From Blastopirellula marina DSM 3645 (lineage in GTDB: Bacteria; Planctomycetota; Planctomycetia; Pirellulales; Pirellulaceae): DNA of 64,000 nucleotides. Made by a program: the position numbers and the translations under genes. Each line of letters starts with the position of its first letter. Position 1 is the first letter of the stretch. Location of the stretch: NCBI RefSeq assembly GCF_000153105.1, contig NZ_CH672376.1, forward strand, positions 3,056,977 through 3,120,976, in the 5' to 3' direction. Below, piece after piece: positions 1-11,797 of the stretch. The notes below the pieces were generated by a model. It made no database searches. It was not told the DNA's origin and was given only the letters and a program-made list of their open reading frames with translations.

Positions 1-940
1 ATTGCTTCGGCAGACCAATACGTTCGACGCGGCGATCGGCGACGTAGTGGACATAGTCGCGGAACAGGTCGCGATTCAGACCCAAGATGCCGTTCGGCAG
101 GCAGTCGCCGGCGTATTCGATTTCCAGCTCGACCGCCTGTTTGATCAGGTCGATGATCTCGGCCTGGAACTCAGCCGTCCACAGGTCGGGATTTTCGGCT
201 TTGATGCCGTTGATCAGATCGATGCCGAAGTTCAGATGGACCGTCTCATCACGCAGGATGTATTGGAACTGTTCGCCGATGCCGGTCATCAAGTTCCGGC
301 GATGGAACGACAGCACCATCACAAACCCGGTGTAGAAGAAGATCCCTTCCATGATGATGTAGTAGCCGATCAGGTTCTTCAGAAACGCCTGAAGACCTTC
401 GTAGCTATCGGTGCTGAAATCGGGGCTGAGGACTTCGGCCGTCAGCTTCATTTCAAACTGATCCTTGCGAGCGATCGCCGGGACCTCGTTATACATGTTG
501 AAGATTTCCCCTTCGTTCAGGCCAAGACTTTCGACCACGTAAAGGAAAGTGTGCGAGTGAACCGCTTCTTCAAACGCTTGACGCAGCAAGTACTGGCGGC
601 ATTCCGCGTTGGTGACATGCTTGAAGATCGCGAGCACCAGGTTGTTGCCAACCAGGCTTTCGGCGGTCGAAAAGAACCCCAGGTTGCGCATGATGACCAG
701 ACGCTCGTCGTCGGTCAGCTTGTCGCTGCGCCAGGTTTCGATGTCCTTGGTCATCGGCACTTCGGTCGGCATCCAATGGTTGGCGCACCCATTCATGTAG
801 TGCTCCCAAGCCCAATTGTATTTCAGCGGCATCAGCTGATTCACATCGACTTGCGAGCAGTTGACCAGACGCTTGTCGTTGGCCCGTACTCGTTGGCCGT
901 CTCCGGTTTCGAGTTGGTTCTCGACGTTGGGAATAGACAT
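1..940 (-). CDS. nrdB: Ribonucleotide reductase small subunit R2, class Ic type (partial, C-terminus outside window)
   Basis: Catalyses radical generation for reduction of ribonucleoside diphosphates together with NrdA. The minus-strand frame opens with ATG at 940 and stays open to the window edge, giving 313 residues of an expected 340-350. Dimetal ligands are visible: Glu94 (STAESLVG), Glu125 and His128 ([10 protein letters not shown]), Glu198 (IIMEGIFF), Glu232 and His235 ([10 protein letters not shown]). The residue four after His128, which is the radical Tyr in class Ia R2, is Phe132, and the first ligand is Glu rather than Asp. Both traits match the chlamydial Mn/Fe class Ic protein. 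It lies 225 bp downstream of nrdA on the same strand, with a long inverted repeat between them. The family assignment is secure; the metal type is inferred from residues. Confidence 0.95.
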   Translation of the reverse strand, partial: MSIPNVENQLETGDGQRVRANDKRLVNCSQVDVNQLMPLKYNWAWEHYMNGCANHWMPTEVPMTKDIETWRSDKLTDDERLVIMRNLGFFSTAESLVGNNLVLAIFKHVTNAECRQYLLRQAFEEAVHSHTFLYVVESLGLNEGEIFNMYNEVPAIARKDQFEMKLTAEVLSPDFSTDSYEGLQAFLKNLIGYYIIMEGIFFYTGFVMVLSFHRRNLMTGIGEQFQYILRDETVHLNFGIDLINGIKAENPDLWTAEFQAEIIDLIKQAVELEIEYAGDCLPNGILGLNRDLFRDYVHYVADRRVERIGLPKQ

Positions 941-988
941 CGTATCGCTCCCTTGCGATTGTGTGCGAATAAAAAGCAAATCTCGACA

Positions 989-1093
989 CTAGCCCGAGGC
1001 GCGAGCCGAAGGAATGCGTTTGCAAAGCAATATAAGGATCAGCGGCCTCTCGCGAAGCGGCTGGGCGGATTCCCTCGGCTCGCGCCTCGGGCT
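989..1093. repeat. Long inverted repeat between nrdA and nrdB
   Basis: Two 26-bp arms (989-1014 and 1068-1093) pair with one mismatch around a 53-nt loop. The arm begins TAGCCCGAGGCGCGAGCC and ends in a GGAAT block. A related palindrome lies at 48861-48938. The transcript between nrdA and nrdB would fold here, so it may set the R1:R2 ratio, or it may be a member of a dispersed palindromic element family. Confidence 0.7.
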
Positions 1094-1165
1094 AATAATT
1101 AGCGACTAGTGCAGCCGGGCACATCGCGTGGCCGGCTGAGAAAATTACGTATGCGCGACGATCGC

Positions 1166-4015
<2,850 letters not shown>

Positions 4016-4337
4016 GACATCTGCTCCTTCGAAAGGTTCTTCCTGAACCGGCTGACGGCCGGATAAGGCGCGAGATTGAGATTCCATGGTTGGTGCTTCC
4101 AATGCGAATGTCGGGAAACTCAGGCTCGAACATCAAAGTTCGCTCCATGAGCAGCGGTCAGGATTAGGCGACGCCATCAAAATAGAAGCGCGCGTATCAA
4201 CGCACCGTCTTCCTTGACGCGAGGTCCTCTAGAGAGGACTGCCAGACTCCTTATCCGCATCCCCCACGCGAGTGGAGTTTTGCGGCCCATGACGCTAGCG
4301 ACGCCAGCATCATGAGTGCGAGGGCAGCATTCATTGC

Positions 4338-4353
4338 CCACAGCATATTGTGC
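4338..4353. promoter_or_regulatory. NrdR-box-like palindrome, proximal to nrdA
   Basis: CACA-GCATAT-TGTG at 4339-4352 matches 12 of 14 inner positions of the NrdR consensus acaCwAtATaTwGtgt, as I recall it. It lies about 320 bp upstream of the preferred nrdA start. Its centre is 32 bp from that of the second box. Confidence 0.6.
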
Positions 4354-4369
4354 CAAGGCTTCCGCCGAA

Positions 4370-4385
4370 GCACAAGATACTGTGG
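4370..4385. promoter_or_regulatory. NrdR-box-like palindrome, distal to nrdA
   Basis: CACA-AGATAC-TGTG at 4371-4384 also matches 12 of 14 inner consensus positions. The 32-bp centre spacing (three helical turns) is typical of paired NrdR operators, which supports repression of nrdAB by NrdR bound to adenine nucleotides. Confidence 0.6.
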
Positions 4386-4558
4386 CTGATAAAATTGAAT
4401 ATCGCCAGATCTTGGGTTCCGACAACATCAATTCCACAGCCGGAGGCCCAATATATCGTGGTAGCACTTTGCGTCAACCACAATCTCTTCACCTTTTCCT
4501 AACATACGACGCGCCAGTACTTAGCGTCATGCGAGATCGTCGTAAGTTCAAGGAACTG

Positions 4559-4581
4559 AAACGCTAGCGGCGCCAGCGTTT
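4559..4581 (-). terminator. Hairpin after the OYE gene
   Basis: Arms AAACGCT and AGCGTTT flank a GC-rich 9-nt loop, 22 nt downstream of the stop of the 4603-5718 gene. No long T-run follows, so this is a weak terminator candidate. Confidence 0.35.
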
Positions 4582-4602
4582 TGGCGATTTCCAAACGCAA
4601 AC

Positions 4603-5718
4603 TTAACGTGCCGCCGACGCTTCAGCGAAGGTCGGAAAGTCGGTGTAGCCATGCGCGTTGGGACCGGTTCCGTACCACAGCTGGGTGTCGGCGATCGGAG
4701 CGAGCGGCCATTGGTGCGCAAAACGCTCCGCCAAGTCAGGATTACTGATGAATGGTCGCCCAAATGCGATCAGATCGGCGTCGCCGCTGGTGATCGCCGC
4801 TGCGGCCATTTCTTGGTCGTAACCGCAATTGCCCATCAGCGGACCCGAAAAGACCTGTCGAAATTCCGCCAAGGTCATCGGTTTCCCCTTTTCATGAAAT
4901 CCAAACGCCAGACCGTCGACCACATGCAGATAGGCCAGCCCTAGCGGCGAGAGCTGCTGTGCCGCATAGGTGAACTGCTCGCGGAAGTCAGGCGAGCCCA
5001 TGTCGTTGTAAACGCCGTTGGGGGCCAAGCGAACGCCGACCCGCGACGGCTCGAACACTTCAGTTACCGCGGCGACCACTTCACCCAAAAAGCGATAACG
5101 ATTTTCGACCGAGCCGCCATACAGATCGGTGCGGTGATTGGTTTTCGATTGCAGAAACTGGTCGATCAAATAGCCGTTGGCGGCATGAATCTCCACCCCA
5201 TCAAAGCCGGCCGCTTGGGCGCGCTCGGCCGCGGCGCGATAATCGGCGACGATGCCGGGGATTTCTTCGGTCGCTAATGCACGAGGAGTCTCGTACGGCT
5301 GTTTTCCCTCGTAGGTATGCGCTTGTCCTGCCGATTCCGAGATTTTGATCGCCGATGCCGAGACCGGCGGTTGGCCGTGATGAAAACTGCTGTGCGAAGA
5401 ACGCCCCATGTGCCAAAGCTGCAGATAAATCTTCCCCCCGGCCTCATGCACGGCGTTGGTCACAGTCGTCCAACCGGCGACTTGCGCGTCGTTATAGATG
5501 CCCGGCGTATTGATCCAACCGATCGCTTGTTCCGAAATCACGGTCGCCTCCGAGATGATCAGACCGGCCGAAGCGCGCTGCGCATAATATTCGGCCATCA
5601 TCTCGGTCGGCACGCGATCTTTGCCCGCTCGCGCACGCGTCAGCGGCGCCATGACGACGCGATTCTTCAGCTTCAGATGTCCCAGCGTAAACGGCTGCAT
5701 CAGCGGTGATTGCGACAT
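4603..5718 (-). CDS. Old Yellow Enzyme family alkene reductase (NemA/XenA-like)
   Basis: FMN-dependent NAD(P)H reductase of activated C=C bonds, a TIM-barrel protein of 371 residues (usual for the family). The N-terminus has the standard PFTLGHLKLKNRVVMAPLTR opening. QLWHMGR lies on the FMN side, HAANGYLIDQFL carries the His/Asn pair that binds the substrate carbonyl, the LYGGSVENRYRF loop is present, and the C-terminal FMN phosphate site reads AFGRPFISNPDL. All expected residues are intact. It stands alone, about 500 bp upstream of nrdA on the same strand, with the NrdR-like boxes in between. The physiological substrate cannot be told from sequence. Confidence 0.93.
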   Translation of the reverse strand: MSQSPLMQPFTLGHLKLKNRVVMAPLTRARAGKDRVPTEMMAEYYAQRASAGLIISEATVISEQAIGWINTPGIYNDAQVAGWTTVTNAVHEAGGKIYLQLWHMGRSSHSSFHHGQPPVSASAIKISESAGQAHTYEGKQPYETPRALATEEIPGIVADYRAAAERAQAAGFDGVEIHAANGYLIDQFLQSKTNHRTDLYGGSVENRYRFLGEVVAAVTEVFEPSRVGVRLAPNGVYNDMGSPDFREQFTYAAQQLSPLGLAYLHVVDGLAFGFHEKGKPMTLAEFRQVFSGPLMGNCGYDQEMAAAAITSGDADLIAFGRPFISNPDLAERFAHQWPLAPIADTQLWYGTGPNAHGYTDFPTFAEASAAR

Positions 5719-5805
5719 AACTTCATCCTGCAGGAAACCAAGGAAACGGTCAGCGTTTCCCTTTCAGATGAAGCGAGTCCTCGCGGCGTTACTGCGGGAA
5801 TTTGA

Positions 5806-7329
5806 CTATTTCTGCGCCGCTTTTAGCTTGGCGTCGCTCAGGTCCAACCGATATAGCAATTGGTTGTAGTCATACCGGGGAGTCGGCGATTTGGCGGCCG
5901 AGAACATGGCCGTGTAGGTCCCCTCGAAGTAGATCACGCGCCCGCCGTCGGTCGAAAAGAACGGATGTTGCCGCGGGTTGTAGAACGAGTACTTGGGATG
6001 GGTCGCGATTTTGATGGCGCTGTTCCAAGGCCCGGTCGGTGACTCGGCTTCGGCGTACCAGACTTCGCCTAGATAAGAGGGCGCGTCTTGGTCGCCTGCC
6101 TGATTGCCGATCAGGATCCACTTTTGGCGAAAGTCATTCCACGCGATCGAACTGCCGTGAATCACGATCGGCTGATCGTTCTCGACGTCGATCAGGCGAT
6201 AGCGCGCCACGTCCGCCGGCATCGTGCCTGAGCGCTGCAGCTGTTGCTCCTCCTTCTGCCGCGTCGGCGGAACATCTCGTCGCCAGACATATTGTTGTTC
6301 GCCGGCGTCAAAGACCAGCGACTCGTAGGCGTGCTGGTCAAGGATGCTCTTCTCGTCTGCGGCGACGCGCGTATGAGCCAACGGATGGGCGAAGTAAACG
6401 CGCTGCACGCCGTCGGCGTCTTCCACCACAAACGCGTTCCCTTGCGGGCCGCGCCAAAGTTCGTTCAGATCAAAGTTAGCGACCTTCTTAAAGATGCCGG
6501 CTTCATCGTCAAATTTCATCACGCCATGTTCGACCACTTCAGAAAGAGATTTGTGACGTGTGAAATGAGCGTAGAGCGCCTCGTTGCCGTCGGCCTTTGT
6601 GATCGCGAAGAGACCGAACAACCAGACCGGGCCAGGTCCATCGAGCGGCGCCATGGGACGTAGCTGGCCGTTCTCTTGCGTGAAGTATTCAAACGGTACG
6701 CCGCGCTCAGGCGAAGGCAGACCGTCCACCGGCAACGACGAAGTCGCGCAGGTCGTTTGAAAATTGCCGAGCGGATAACTCGCGATGTTGGTGTCGCCCC
6801 ACAGCCAGAAGAGTTTGCCCTGGTAGGGAACAACTTGCACCGAGTCTTGCCCAGTGACGCCGGCGTTCAAGTTTTTCATTCCGGCCGGCAACGGCAATCC
6901 CAGCAAACCGCTGTCGCGGAAGATCCCCTCCCCTGTCAGCCGACACAGTCGCTGGGCGATGTTATGACGGGGCAATTCAATCGTCGCGCTGGCGCCGGCC
7001 TCGGGATGCAAGCGCACGCCGCGAAAGCCGAAACCATCCGGCTTGAACCAATATCCGGGACTGGCCACCTGAAAATAGACCTCTTGCCCCATCAGCCCTG
7101 GTTCCGCGAAAGCGACCCAACCGTTAGAGTCGGTCCAATAGGTGACCTCGTTATTGGTTTTCAATTCGACCAGCGGAACGCCTGCGCCGGTCGCCGGATC
7201 GACGACGTGAACGCCAAAGAAGGGTTCCTGGACTTTCGGCGCTTCCTCGCACTTGGCGAATGTCGGCAGCAGCCAAAAGGTCGCGATCAACGTGGTCAGC
7301 ACGCCGGCGAATGAGTGAGCGCATTGCAT
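5806..7329 (-). CDS. Secreted protein with N-terminal Ig-like and beta-propeller-like regions
   Basis: A 507-residue exported protein. Residues 1-26 form a signal peptide (hydrophobic ATFWLLP, then TFAK). Residues 35-125 read like a carboxypeptidase-regulatory/prealbumin-like beta sandwich (FGVHVVDPATGAGVPLVEL). The rest is rich in W/Y-G/D blade-like segments (LFWLWGDTN, VYFAHPLAHTR, WILIGNQAG, GEVWYAEA, GPWNSAIK), like five-bladed propellers of GH43-type or DUF4185 proteins. I cannot identify catalytic acids with certainty, so an enzymatic role is unproven. No operon partner is visible; the upstream neighbour is on the other strand. Confidence 0.7.
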   Translation of the reverse strand: MQCAHSFAGVLTTLIATFWLLPTFAKCEEAPKVQEPFFGVHVVDPATGAGVPLVELKTNNEVTYWTDSNGWVAFAEPGLMGQEVYFQVASPGYWFKPDGFGFRGVRLHPEAGASATIELPRHNIAQRLCRLTGEGIFRDSGLLGLPLPAGMKNLNAGVTGQDSVQVVPYQGKLFWLWGDTNIASYPLGNFQTTCATSSLPVDGLPSPERGVPFEYFTQENGQLRPMAPLDGPGPVWLFGLFAITKADGNEALYAHFTRHKSLSEVVEHGVMKFDDEAGIFKKVANFDLNELWRGPQGNAFVVEDADGVQRVYFAHPLAHTRVAADEKSILDQHAYESLVFDAGEQQYVWRRDVPPTRQKEEQQLQRSGTMPADVARYRLIDVENDQPIVIHGSSIAWNDFRQKWILIGNQAGDQDAPSYLGEVWYAEAESPTGPWNSAIKIATHPKYSFYNPRQHPFFSTDGGRVIYFEGTYTAMFSAAKSPTPRYDYNQLLYRLDLSDAKLKAAQK

Positions 7330-7728
7330 GGGGAGGCCCGGGAGCGAGGAACGGAACAGCTCTCACTATAGTTCAACGTGCGCTGGGCAAAAGAAGCAGA
7401 TAACACGCCAAATTCCGGAAGGTTGGGTGGCGATCGCCGTAAAAGCGCCTACTCTGGCACACGGACGTGTTCGACCCACCTGCGATGCGGCGGCTGGACG
7501 TCCATAAGCTGGAAGAGACCACGCCGGAGAGTTCTAGTAAGAAGTCGAAGTCGCTGCATTGCTTCTGAGATGTGCCGTGATAGAAAGAGAAGACACAGGC
7601 TGAAAGGGGCCCGTGGCACGCAGAAAAATAGAGTCGAACCGTGTCAACCAGCTCGTGCTGGTTAGGTGCGGCGAAAAATCGGGAGATGAGCCACGCGGTG
7701 ACATTGTCTTGTTTTCAGGAACATTGCT
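7330..7728. other. Intergenic stretch without recognised gene
   Basis: Divergent spacer between the secreted protein (minus) and the lipoprotein (plus). It presumably holds both promoters. The short frames inside have no recognisable features. Confidence 0.4.
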
Positions 7729-8568
7729 TTGGCGCGATTAAAATCATTCAGCGGGTTGGTGCTGGGCCTGTCGGTCATTTGCTGTATCACTGGGTGCGGC
7801 GCCCGCGCGAATCCGCAGGCGGACGCAACGCCGACGAAATCCTCCGCCAACGTGTTGCCAAATTCAGTATCGCAAGAGACAGCCGTCGAGAAGGCCCAAC
7901 CACGGGACGACGAAGTGCGTAAGCCGGCGACCACGGCTGAAGCTGCAGCCGCAATCGATCTCTCGACATTTCCACTCCTGCCTGGTGCTGAGGAAATTAC
8001 GACGAGAACCGTTGCCCTGTTAGACTATGAGGCTCGACACAAAACATTTGATGTGAAAAACGAGTATGAGTTTCAGCGTCGCAACCTTCTGGAGCGGCAG
8101 TGGAAGGAGTTGTCCGATTCCCAAATCTCGGCGGGATACGCCGAAGGAGAGTTCGTCTACTCGGGATTTCACCTCTATGTCACCGTCCAGTTACACGACG
8201 AGCCGGGTAAAGTCCTGGTGCGATTGCGGAATGATAGCAACGTCAACGTGAGCAAGTTGCCGGCGCCACCGGGTGCGAAACTTGTCAATGTGGAATATAA
8301 CATCGCGTCGTATGAAACGAGCGCGGGCGTCGAAGAAACCAGGAAGGCGGTTCGCAAGCTGCTGATCGATCAGGGTTGGCAGGATAGGGGCTCGCGCGGC
8401 AATCGACTAATTCTGAAACAAAACGCCGTTGAGCTGACCGCCGTCGTGGAGGCACGTTCAGCACAGCCTGATAAGACAAGAATTGCTTACTGGACGGTCC
8501 AGATGTCGACTGATTCGCCGACGCCTGCCGATGCAGGGGGCGACGCAAGGGAACGGGGATCATTTTAG
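7729..8568 (+). CDS. Putative lipoprotein of unknown function
   Basis: A 279-residue protein starting with TTG, preceded by AGGA about 9 nt upstream. The N-terminus is a lipoprotein signal (hydrophobic LVLGLSVICC, lipobox ITGC, predicted lipidated Cys about residue 24), so it should be anchored in a membrane facing the periplasm. A disordered stretch follows, then about 200 residues of alternating strands with a conserved-looking SGFHLYVTVQ segment. No known domain is recognised. It borders the rearranged IS-rich region that begins right after its stop. Confidence 0.75.
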   Translation: MARLKSFSGLVLGLSVICCITGCGARANPQADATPTKSSANVLPNSVSQETAVEKAQPRDDEVRKPATTAEAAAAIDLSTFPLLPGAEEITTRTVALLDYEARHKTFDVKNEYEFQRRNLLERQWKELSDSQISAGYAEGEFVYSGFHLYVTVQLHDEPGKVLVRLRNDSNVNVSKLPAPPGAKLVNVEYNIASYETSAGVEETRKAVRKLLIDQGWQDRGSRGNRLILKQNAVELTAVVEARSAQPDKTRIAYWTVQMSTDSPTPADAGGDARERGSF

Positions 8569-8647
8569 GGTTTCCTTGTCCACTACGCCTTCAAATGCAG
8601 GCGGCGTAAAACAAATGACCTCCTTCCCGAATGGCACGAGCTTAAGT

Positions 8648-8923
8648 CTAAGCGGCTGTCGCGTAACGGTTTCGGGGCGTTTGCAAATGAAACCGCGATA
8701 AAAGCGTTCTTAAGAGCGAAGTCTCGCCGGTCTTCTTGCCGGCGTACGGTCCCATCGCAAACATCGTCGCCGCTCCAGTCGCTAACGAAAAAACTTGCAC
8801 GATCCTCGCCAAGGAGAAGCCGCACCCAGGCTGCTGGCTTTTCATTTGCGGATAGGCGGTTTGATTCGCACGCGTATCGGCCATGCTCACCGTCGTGCCG
8901 TCGACAAGAACGACTTCGCGGCC
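8648..8923 (-). pseudogene. IS4-family transposase remnant
   Basis: The minus-strand translation contains the DDE core of an IS4-type transposase: VVLVDGTTVSMADT (first catalytic Asp), NQTAYPQ, GFSLARIV and GPYAGKKTGETSLLRTLL. Similarity stops abruptly at both ends. N-terminally it ends at about 8923, where an HTH gene on the other strand begins. C-terminally it loses the frame after LLSRF. No terminal repeats remain. This is a decayed fragment, not a functional element. Confidence 0.75.
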
Positions 8924-9115
8924 ATGAAACAGCAATCGCCGAACGAACTTCGAATCAGTCTCAGCCTTGCCTACAGTTTGATCGCCCGCGGCGAGATTCC
9001 GTGCTACGAAATCGCTTCGTGCAAACGGGTTTCGGAGAAAGATTTGCAGAGTTATTTGGAACGTCAGAAGAAAGAGTCGATGAAGCTGCCGCCGAGTGCG
9101 AGGCGGCATTTTTAG
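8924..9115 (+). CDS. Small excisionase-like helix-turn-helix protein
   Basis: A 63-residue frame (ATG 8924, TAG 9113-9115) whose middle reads like the HTH_17/excisionase fold: RISLSLAYSLIARGEIPCYE followed by KRVSEKDLQSYLE. These are the recognition helix, wing and C-terminal helix of small DNA-binding proteins that accompany integrases. The first helix (usually about LAERL before GIS) seems shortened by a few residues, so the gene may be a truncated joint with the adjacent IS4 remnant. No integrase is next to it. Confidence 0.5.
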   Translation: MKQQSPNELRISLSLAYSLIARGEIPCYEIASCKRVSEKDLQSYLERQKKESMKLPPSARRHF

Positions 9116-9842
9116 GAAATAGTTCGCCATCCAGCGTTCAGTATGCTGCTCTGGCATTAGTCGTGCCAACGCTCAATTTCAAGAAGGTGTGTTACCCGCG
9201 GAATGCCAGTTTCAGCGAAAAAATGTTGTCTCTCGGTCTCGAAAGGCAACATGATGAAAACTGCGGTGAGTCCGGATCTCTACCAAGTCGCATCACAACC
9301 AGGACAGAACACAAGGCATCCTATTCCGGAGGCAAAAAAGACCGATTGAAGTTCATTCTCACAGACGCCGCAACGCGTCGCTACATAAACATCATCAAGT
9401 TTGCTAGTCGACACATGCTTGGGGTCGAACGCGGGCATTTTCCGGGTATCGATGTTTGAGTCATCGTTCGCAACCAGATCTTGGATCGCTTAACTCGCAT
9501 AGCAACCTCGCGGAGTTCGGTTTGATCAAAGTGCTGCGGTCACACAAGTGGCTCGCTCTACTTCCTAAAGGCACTTCTCCCCTGAGCTACGTGCGTTTCT
9601 TGAGTGAAATCGAAGACTGCGTGTCTTGTGGAACATGTCTACGGTCGAACCGAGTCAGTGTTTGAGGCCGATGAAGTCATGAATATTCGCTTCAGCGATT
9701 GGATGAGAGTTCGCGGTTGCTTTACGACAACGGTGAATTCCTGAATGTGAAGTTTCCAAATAGCAGTCGCGGTAATAAAATTCGTTCATTCCCAGTTGTG
9801 CTGCCTTTCTATACATGGCGGGCGAATGTCACCAATCGCCGC
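9116..9842. other. Decayed stretch left of the ISAzo13-type element
   Basis: About 730 bp in which frames are short and none resembles a known family. The setting between an IS remnant and an intact IS end suggests decayed accessory DNA. Confidence 0.4.
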
Positions 9843-11165
9843 TAAGGAACCGCGCGGGTTTTAATTACCGGAATGGGGCGGCTTTCGGGGGTGGATCTCA
9901 TCGTTCCATTCTCCGTGAAAATCGTGTCTTTTTATGAGACATTCGGCGAGTGTTTCGTCGGAGACCTTGATCCTTTTTTCGTAGCTCGCTTCGTCCAGCC
10001 AGGCATGCGCCTCCAGCCCTGACGCAGTGCGCGTATGGCCGATGCTGGAAACCACAATCTCATGCGTCTCCAGCGGCACGCCTCGCCAATTCCGCGTGAT
10101 GTGGCAAAACACTCGGTGCTCGATCTTGTTCCACTTGCTGGTTCCCGGAGGATAATGGCACACTTCGATGATCACGCCCGTCTCGTCGGCGAACTTTTGC
10201 AGCTCCAACTTCCAAAGCCGATTACGAGAACTATTGCTGCCGCCGCTATCGGCTGTGATCAGCAAACGTCGCCCAGCGCCGTACTGCTTCCGGCCAAGCT
10301 TCCGCCACCAGAGTCGAATGGCGGCCACGGCGAACTGAGCCGTATCGTGGCTAATTCCCACCGAGACGAGCGCCTCGTCGCGATGAATATCGTACATGCC
10401 ATAGGGAACGGCCTTGCCTTTGGTTTTGTCGGGAAAGTCGTGCGTGTCAGTTTGTCGAGGACGGCCTTGGGGTTCGTATTCTCGCCCCACATTGCTCTTG
10501 TTTCCCAGCGTTTCCTTCTTTTTCGTATCCCACCGACAAAGCCGCTTCGCCGCGACGTTTTCGGGCTTTAACCCGGGCGTTGATGTACTGAAACTGGGCG
10601 TCGCGATCCGGATGCTGATTCCCTTCCCGTTTGTTGCGGTTGGCCTGAAGGCTGTAGCCCAATTCGCTGAGCAACCTCCGCACCGTCGACGTGCCGATTT
10701 GAAATCCTTGGTTCTGCAATTCCGCCGCGAGGTTCCGCGTGCTCTTGCATGTCCAACGGAGCGGACTTGTCGGCTCGCCGCGCGTGGTCGGAGAAATCAT
10801 TTTCTCCAGAGCTCGGATCAATTCCGGCTGCTCCTGCTTTCGTGAACATCGTCCTCCGCCCATCCGACGTTGCCGTCCTTCTGGCGGCTCGTCGCCTGCT
10901 TCCAGTTCTTTAACACCGGTTCGAATGGTGCGGTCGGACATGCCCGTCGCTTCGGCCACGGCGGCGACGCCGCCGCGTCCCAGCGACCGAGCTTCAATCG
11001 CTGCCCAACGCCGTCGTCCCCGCTCATCCAACGACGAGACGAGGTGAACGAATTTTTCGCGAATCCAGGCGACGACATTTGCATCCGGCATGCACGCCGT
11101 TATCCCGCATTTCGCCCGGCCGATGCAATATTAATTCCGGTAATTTATTGTTGCGCGGTTCCTTA
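9843..11165 (-). mobile_element. ISAzo13-type insertion sequence with 32-bp terminal repeats
   Basis: A 1323-bp element. The left end (9843-9874) and right end (11134-11165) are inverted repeats of 32 bp: TAAGGAACCGCGC, a variable 7-nt stretch, then AATTACCGGAAT, and the exact complement at the right. It encloses only the transposase. I see no clear target duplication. The right flank enters an RHS-like fragment, so insertion broke an RHS locus. Confidence 0.85.
9861..11091 (-). pseudogene. ISAzo13-family transposase, single-base frameshift
   Basis: The N-terminal part (11091 to about 10535) has the family opening with an HTH: RRWAAIEARSLGRGG, ATGMSDRTIRTG, and TSTVRRLLSELGYSLQANRN. The C-terminal part (to 9861) has the DDE region: VGISHDTAQFA, LLITADSGGSNSSRN, CHYPPGTSKWNKIEHR and FHGEWND. 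The frames join at 10529-10531, where the coding strand has GGG; with one G removed the frame reads SVDTKKKETLGNKSN, as in the family. So one inserted G inactivates a complete transposase of about 400 residues, unless programmed frameshifting rescues it. Confidence 0.85.
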
Positions 11166-11167
11166 TT

Positions 11168-11310
11168 ATCGACGTCCTTGCTGTTCGGTCGTAAAGAGAT
11201 CGTTCGCATCGCACATGTAGGCGCTCACTTTGTCGATCGTGCCGTTGAAGTTGCTGTCGAGCGTCTTGCGGAGGCAATTGCCGTACCTGCGTATTCAAAT
11301 TATCTGGTAC
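11168..11310 (-). pseudogene. Short RHS/YD-repeat-like fragment
   Basis: In one minus frame this stretch reads KTLDSNFNGTIDKVSAYM then CDANDLFTTEQQ, which resembles the D-x-N-x-D-G-x-I-D plus Y-DAN pattern of planctomycete RHS repeats. It is cut by a stop (at the IS border) on one side and by the SUKH-3 gene on the other. Probably a leftover of an RHS core downstream of the toxin/immunity pair. Confidence 0.4.
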
Positions 11311-11314
11311 ATTC

Positions 11315-11794
11315 CTATTCGCGTATCTTCCACACACTTCCTTCAATTACTCCGTCAACATTGTCACATCTCCAGCGATCAAGAAGCAGGCATTCTATCG
11401 CCCCATAAATGTCCAGCGCGTACAAACGAAGCTCGTCGTTCAGTAGGTAAATTCGGCCCTCAATATCAGCGACGATGTAAATGAAATCGCAACCAGAACA
11501 ATGGCCGATTGGGAATAGTTGCGTATCGACATGGGCTTCAAATTCACTACACTCTTCGATGCATTCTGGATCTGCTTCTACACCAATCCAAATGGTTTCC
11601 CGTGCGGTGGCGAGTTTCAGATTTCCAAACTCGGCAAAAATTTGAGTTATCGCAGGGAACATCAAATAAGATTTCGGCATATCGAGTTGGTTCAGCACGT
11701 TTCTATCCGCGCGCCACCCTGCCGCTAGCAATCTAGCCCACGTAGACCACCTCCACTTTCGAGAGTTTTTCGATATGTATGATCTTACGGTCAT
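11315..11794 (-). CDS. SUKH-3 family immunity protein
   Basis: A 159-residue cytosolic protein with the SUKH-3 pattern: an ARLLAAGWRADRNV opening, an FAEFGNLKL strand-turn, then an acidic block, LFPIGHCSG, IYIVADIEGRIYLL and a closing helix with AIECLLLDRW. SUKH proteins neutralise polymorphic toxins by binding them directly, and SUKH-3 genes often follow deaminase-type toxins. The ATG lies 3 nt after the stop of the RHS/deaminase gene, so they are cotranscribed and probably translationally coupled. The partner assignment is inferred from this arrangement. Confidence 0.8.
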   Translation of the reverse strand: MTVRSYISKNSRKWRWSTWARLLAAGWRADRNVLNQLDMPKSYLMFPAITQIFAEFGNLKLATARETIWIGVEADPECIEECSEFEAHVDTQLFPIGHCSGCDFIYIVADIEGRIYLLNDELRLYALDIYGAIECLLLDRWRCDNVDGVIEGSVWKIRE

Positions 11795-11797
11795 CTG

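Noticed and set aside
2-1102. A 366-residue plus-strand open frame at the window start
   Set aside because: It is antisense to nrdB, whose minus-strand translation has all R2 metal ligands.
4177-4567. Short frames on both strands upstream of nrdA
   Set aside because: They overlap the NrdR-like boxes, have no family features and atypical composition.
9001-9665. Two plus-strand frames (152 and 69 codons) in the decayed stretch
   Set aside because: No family features; the first overlaps the HTH gene in another frame.
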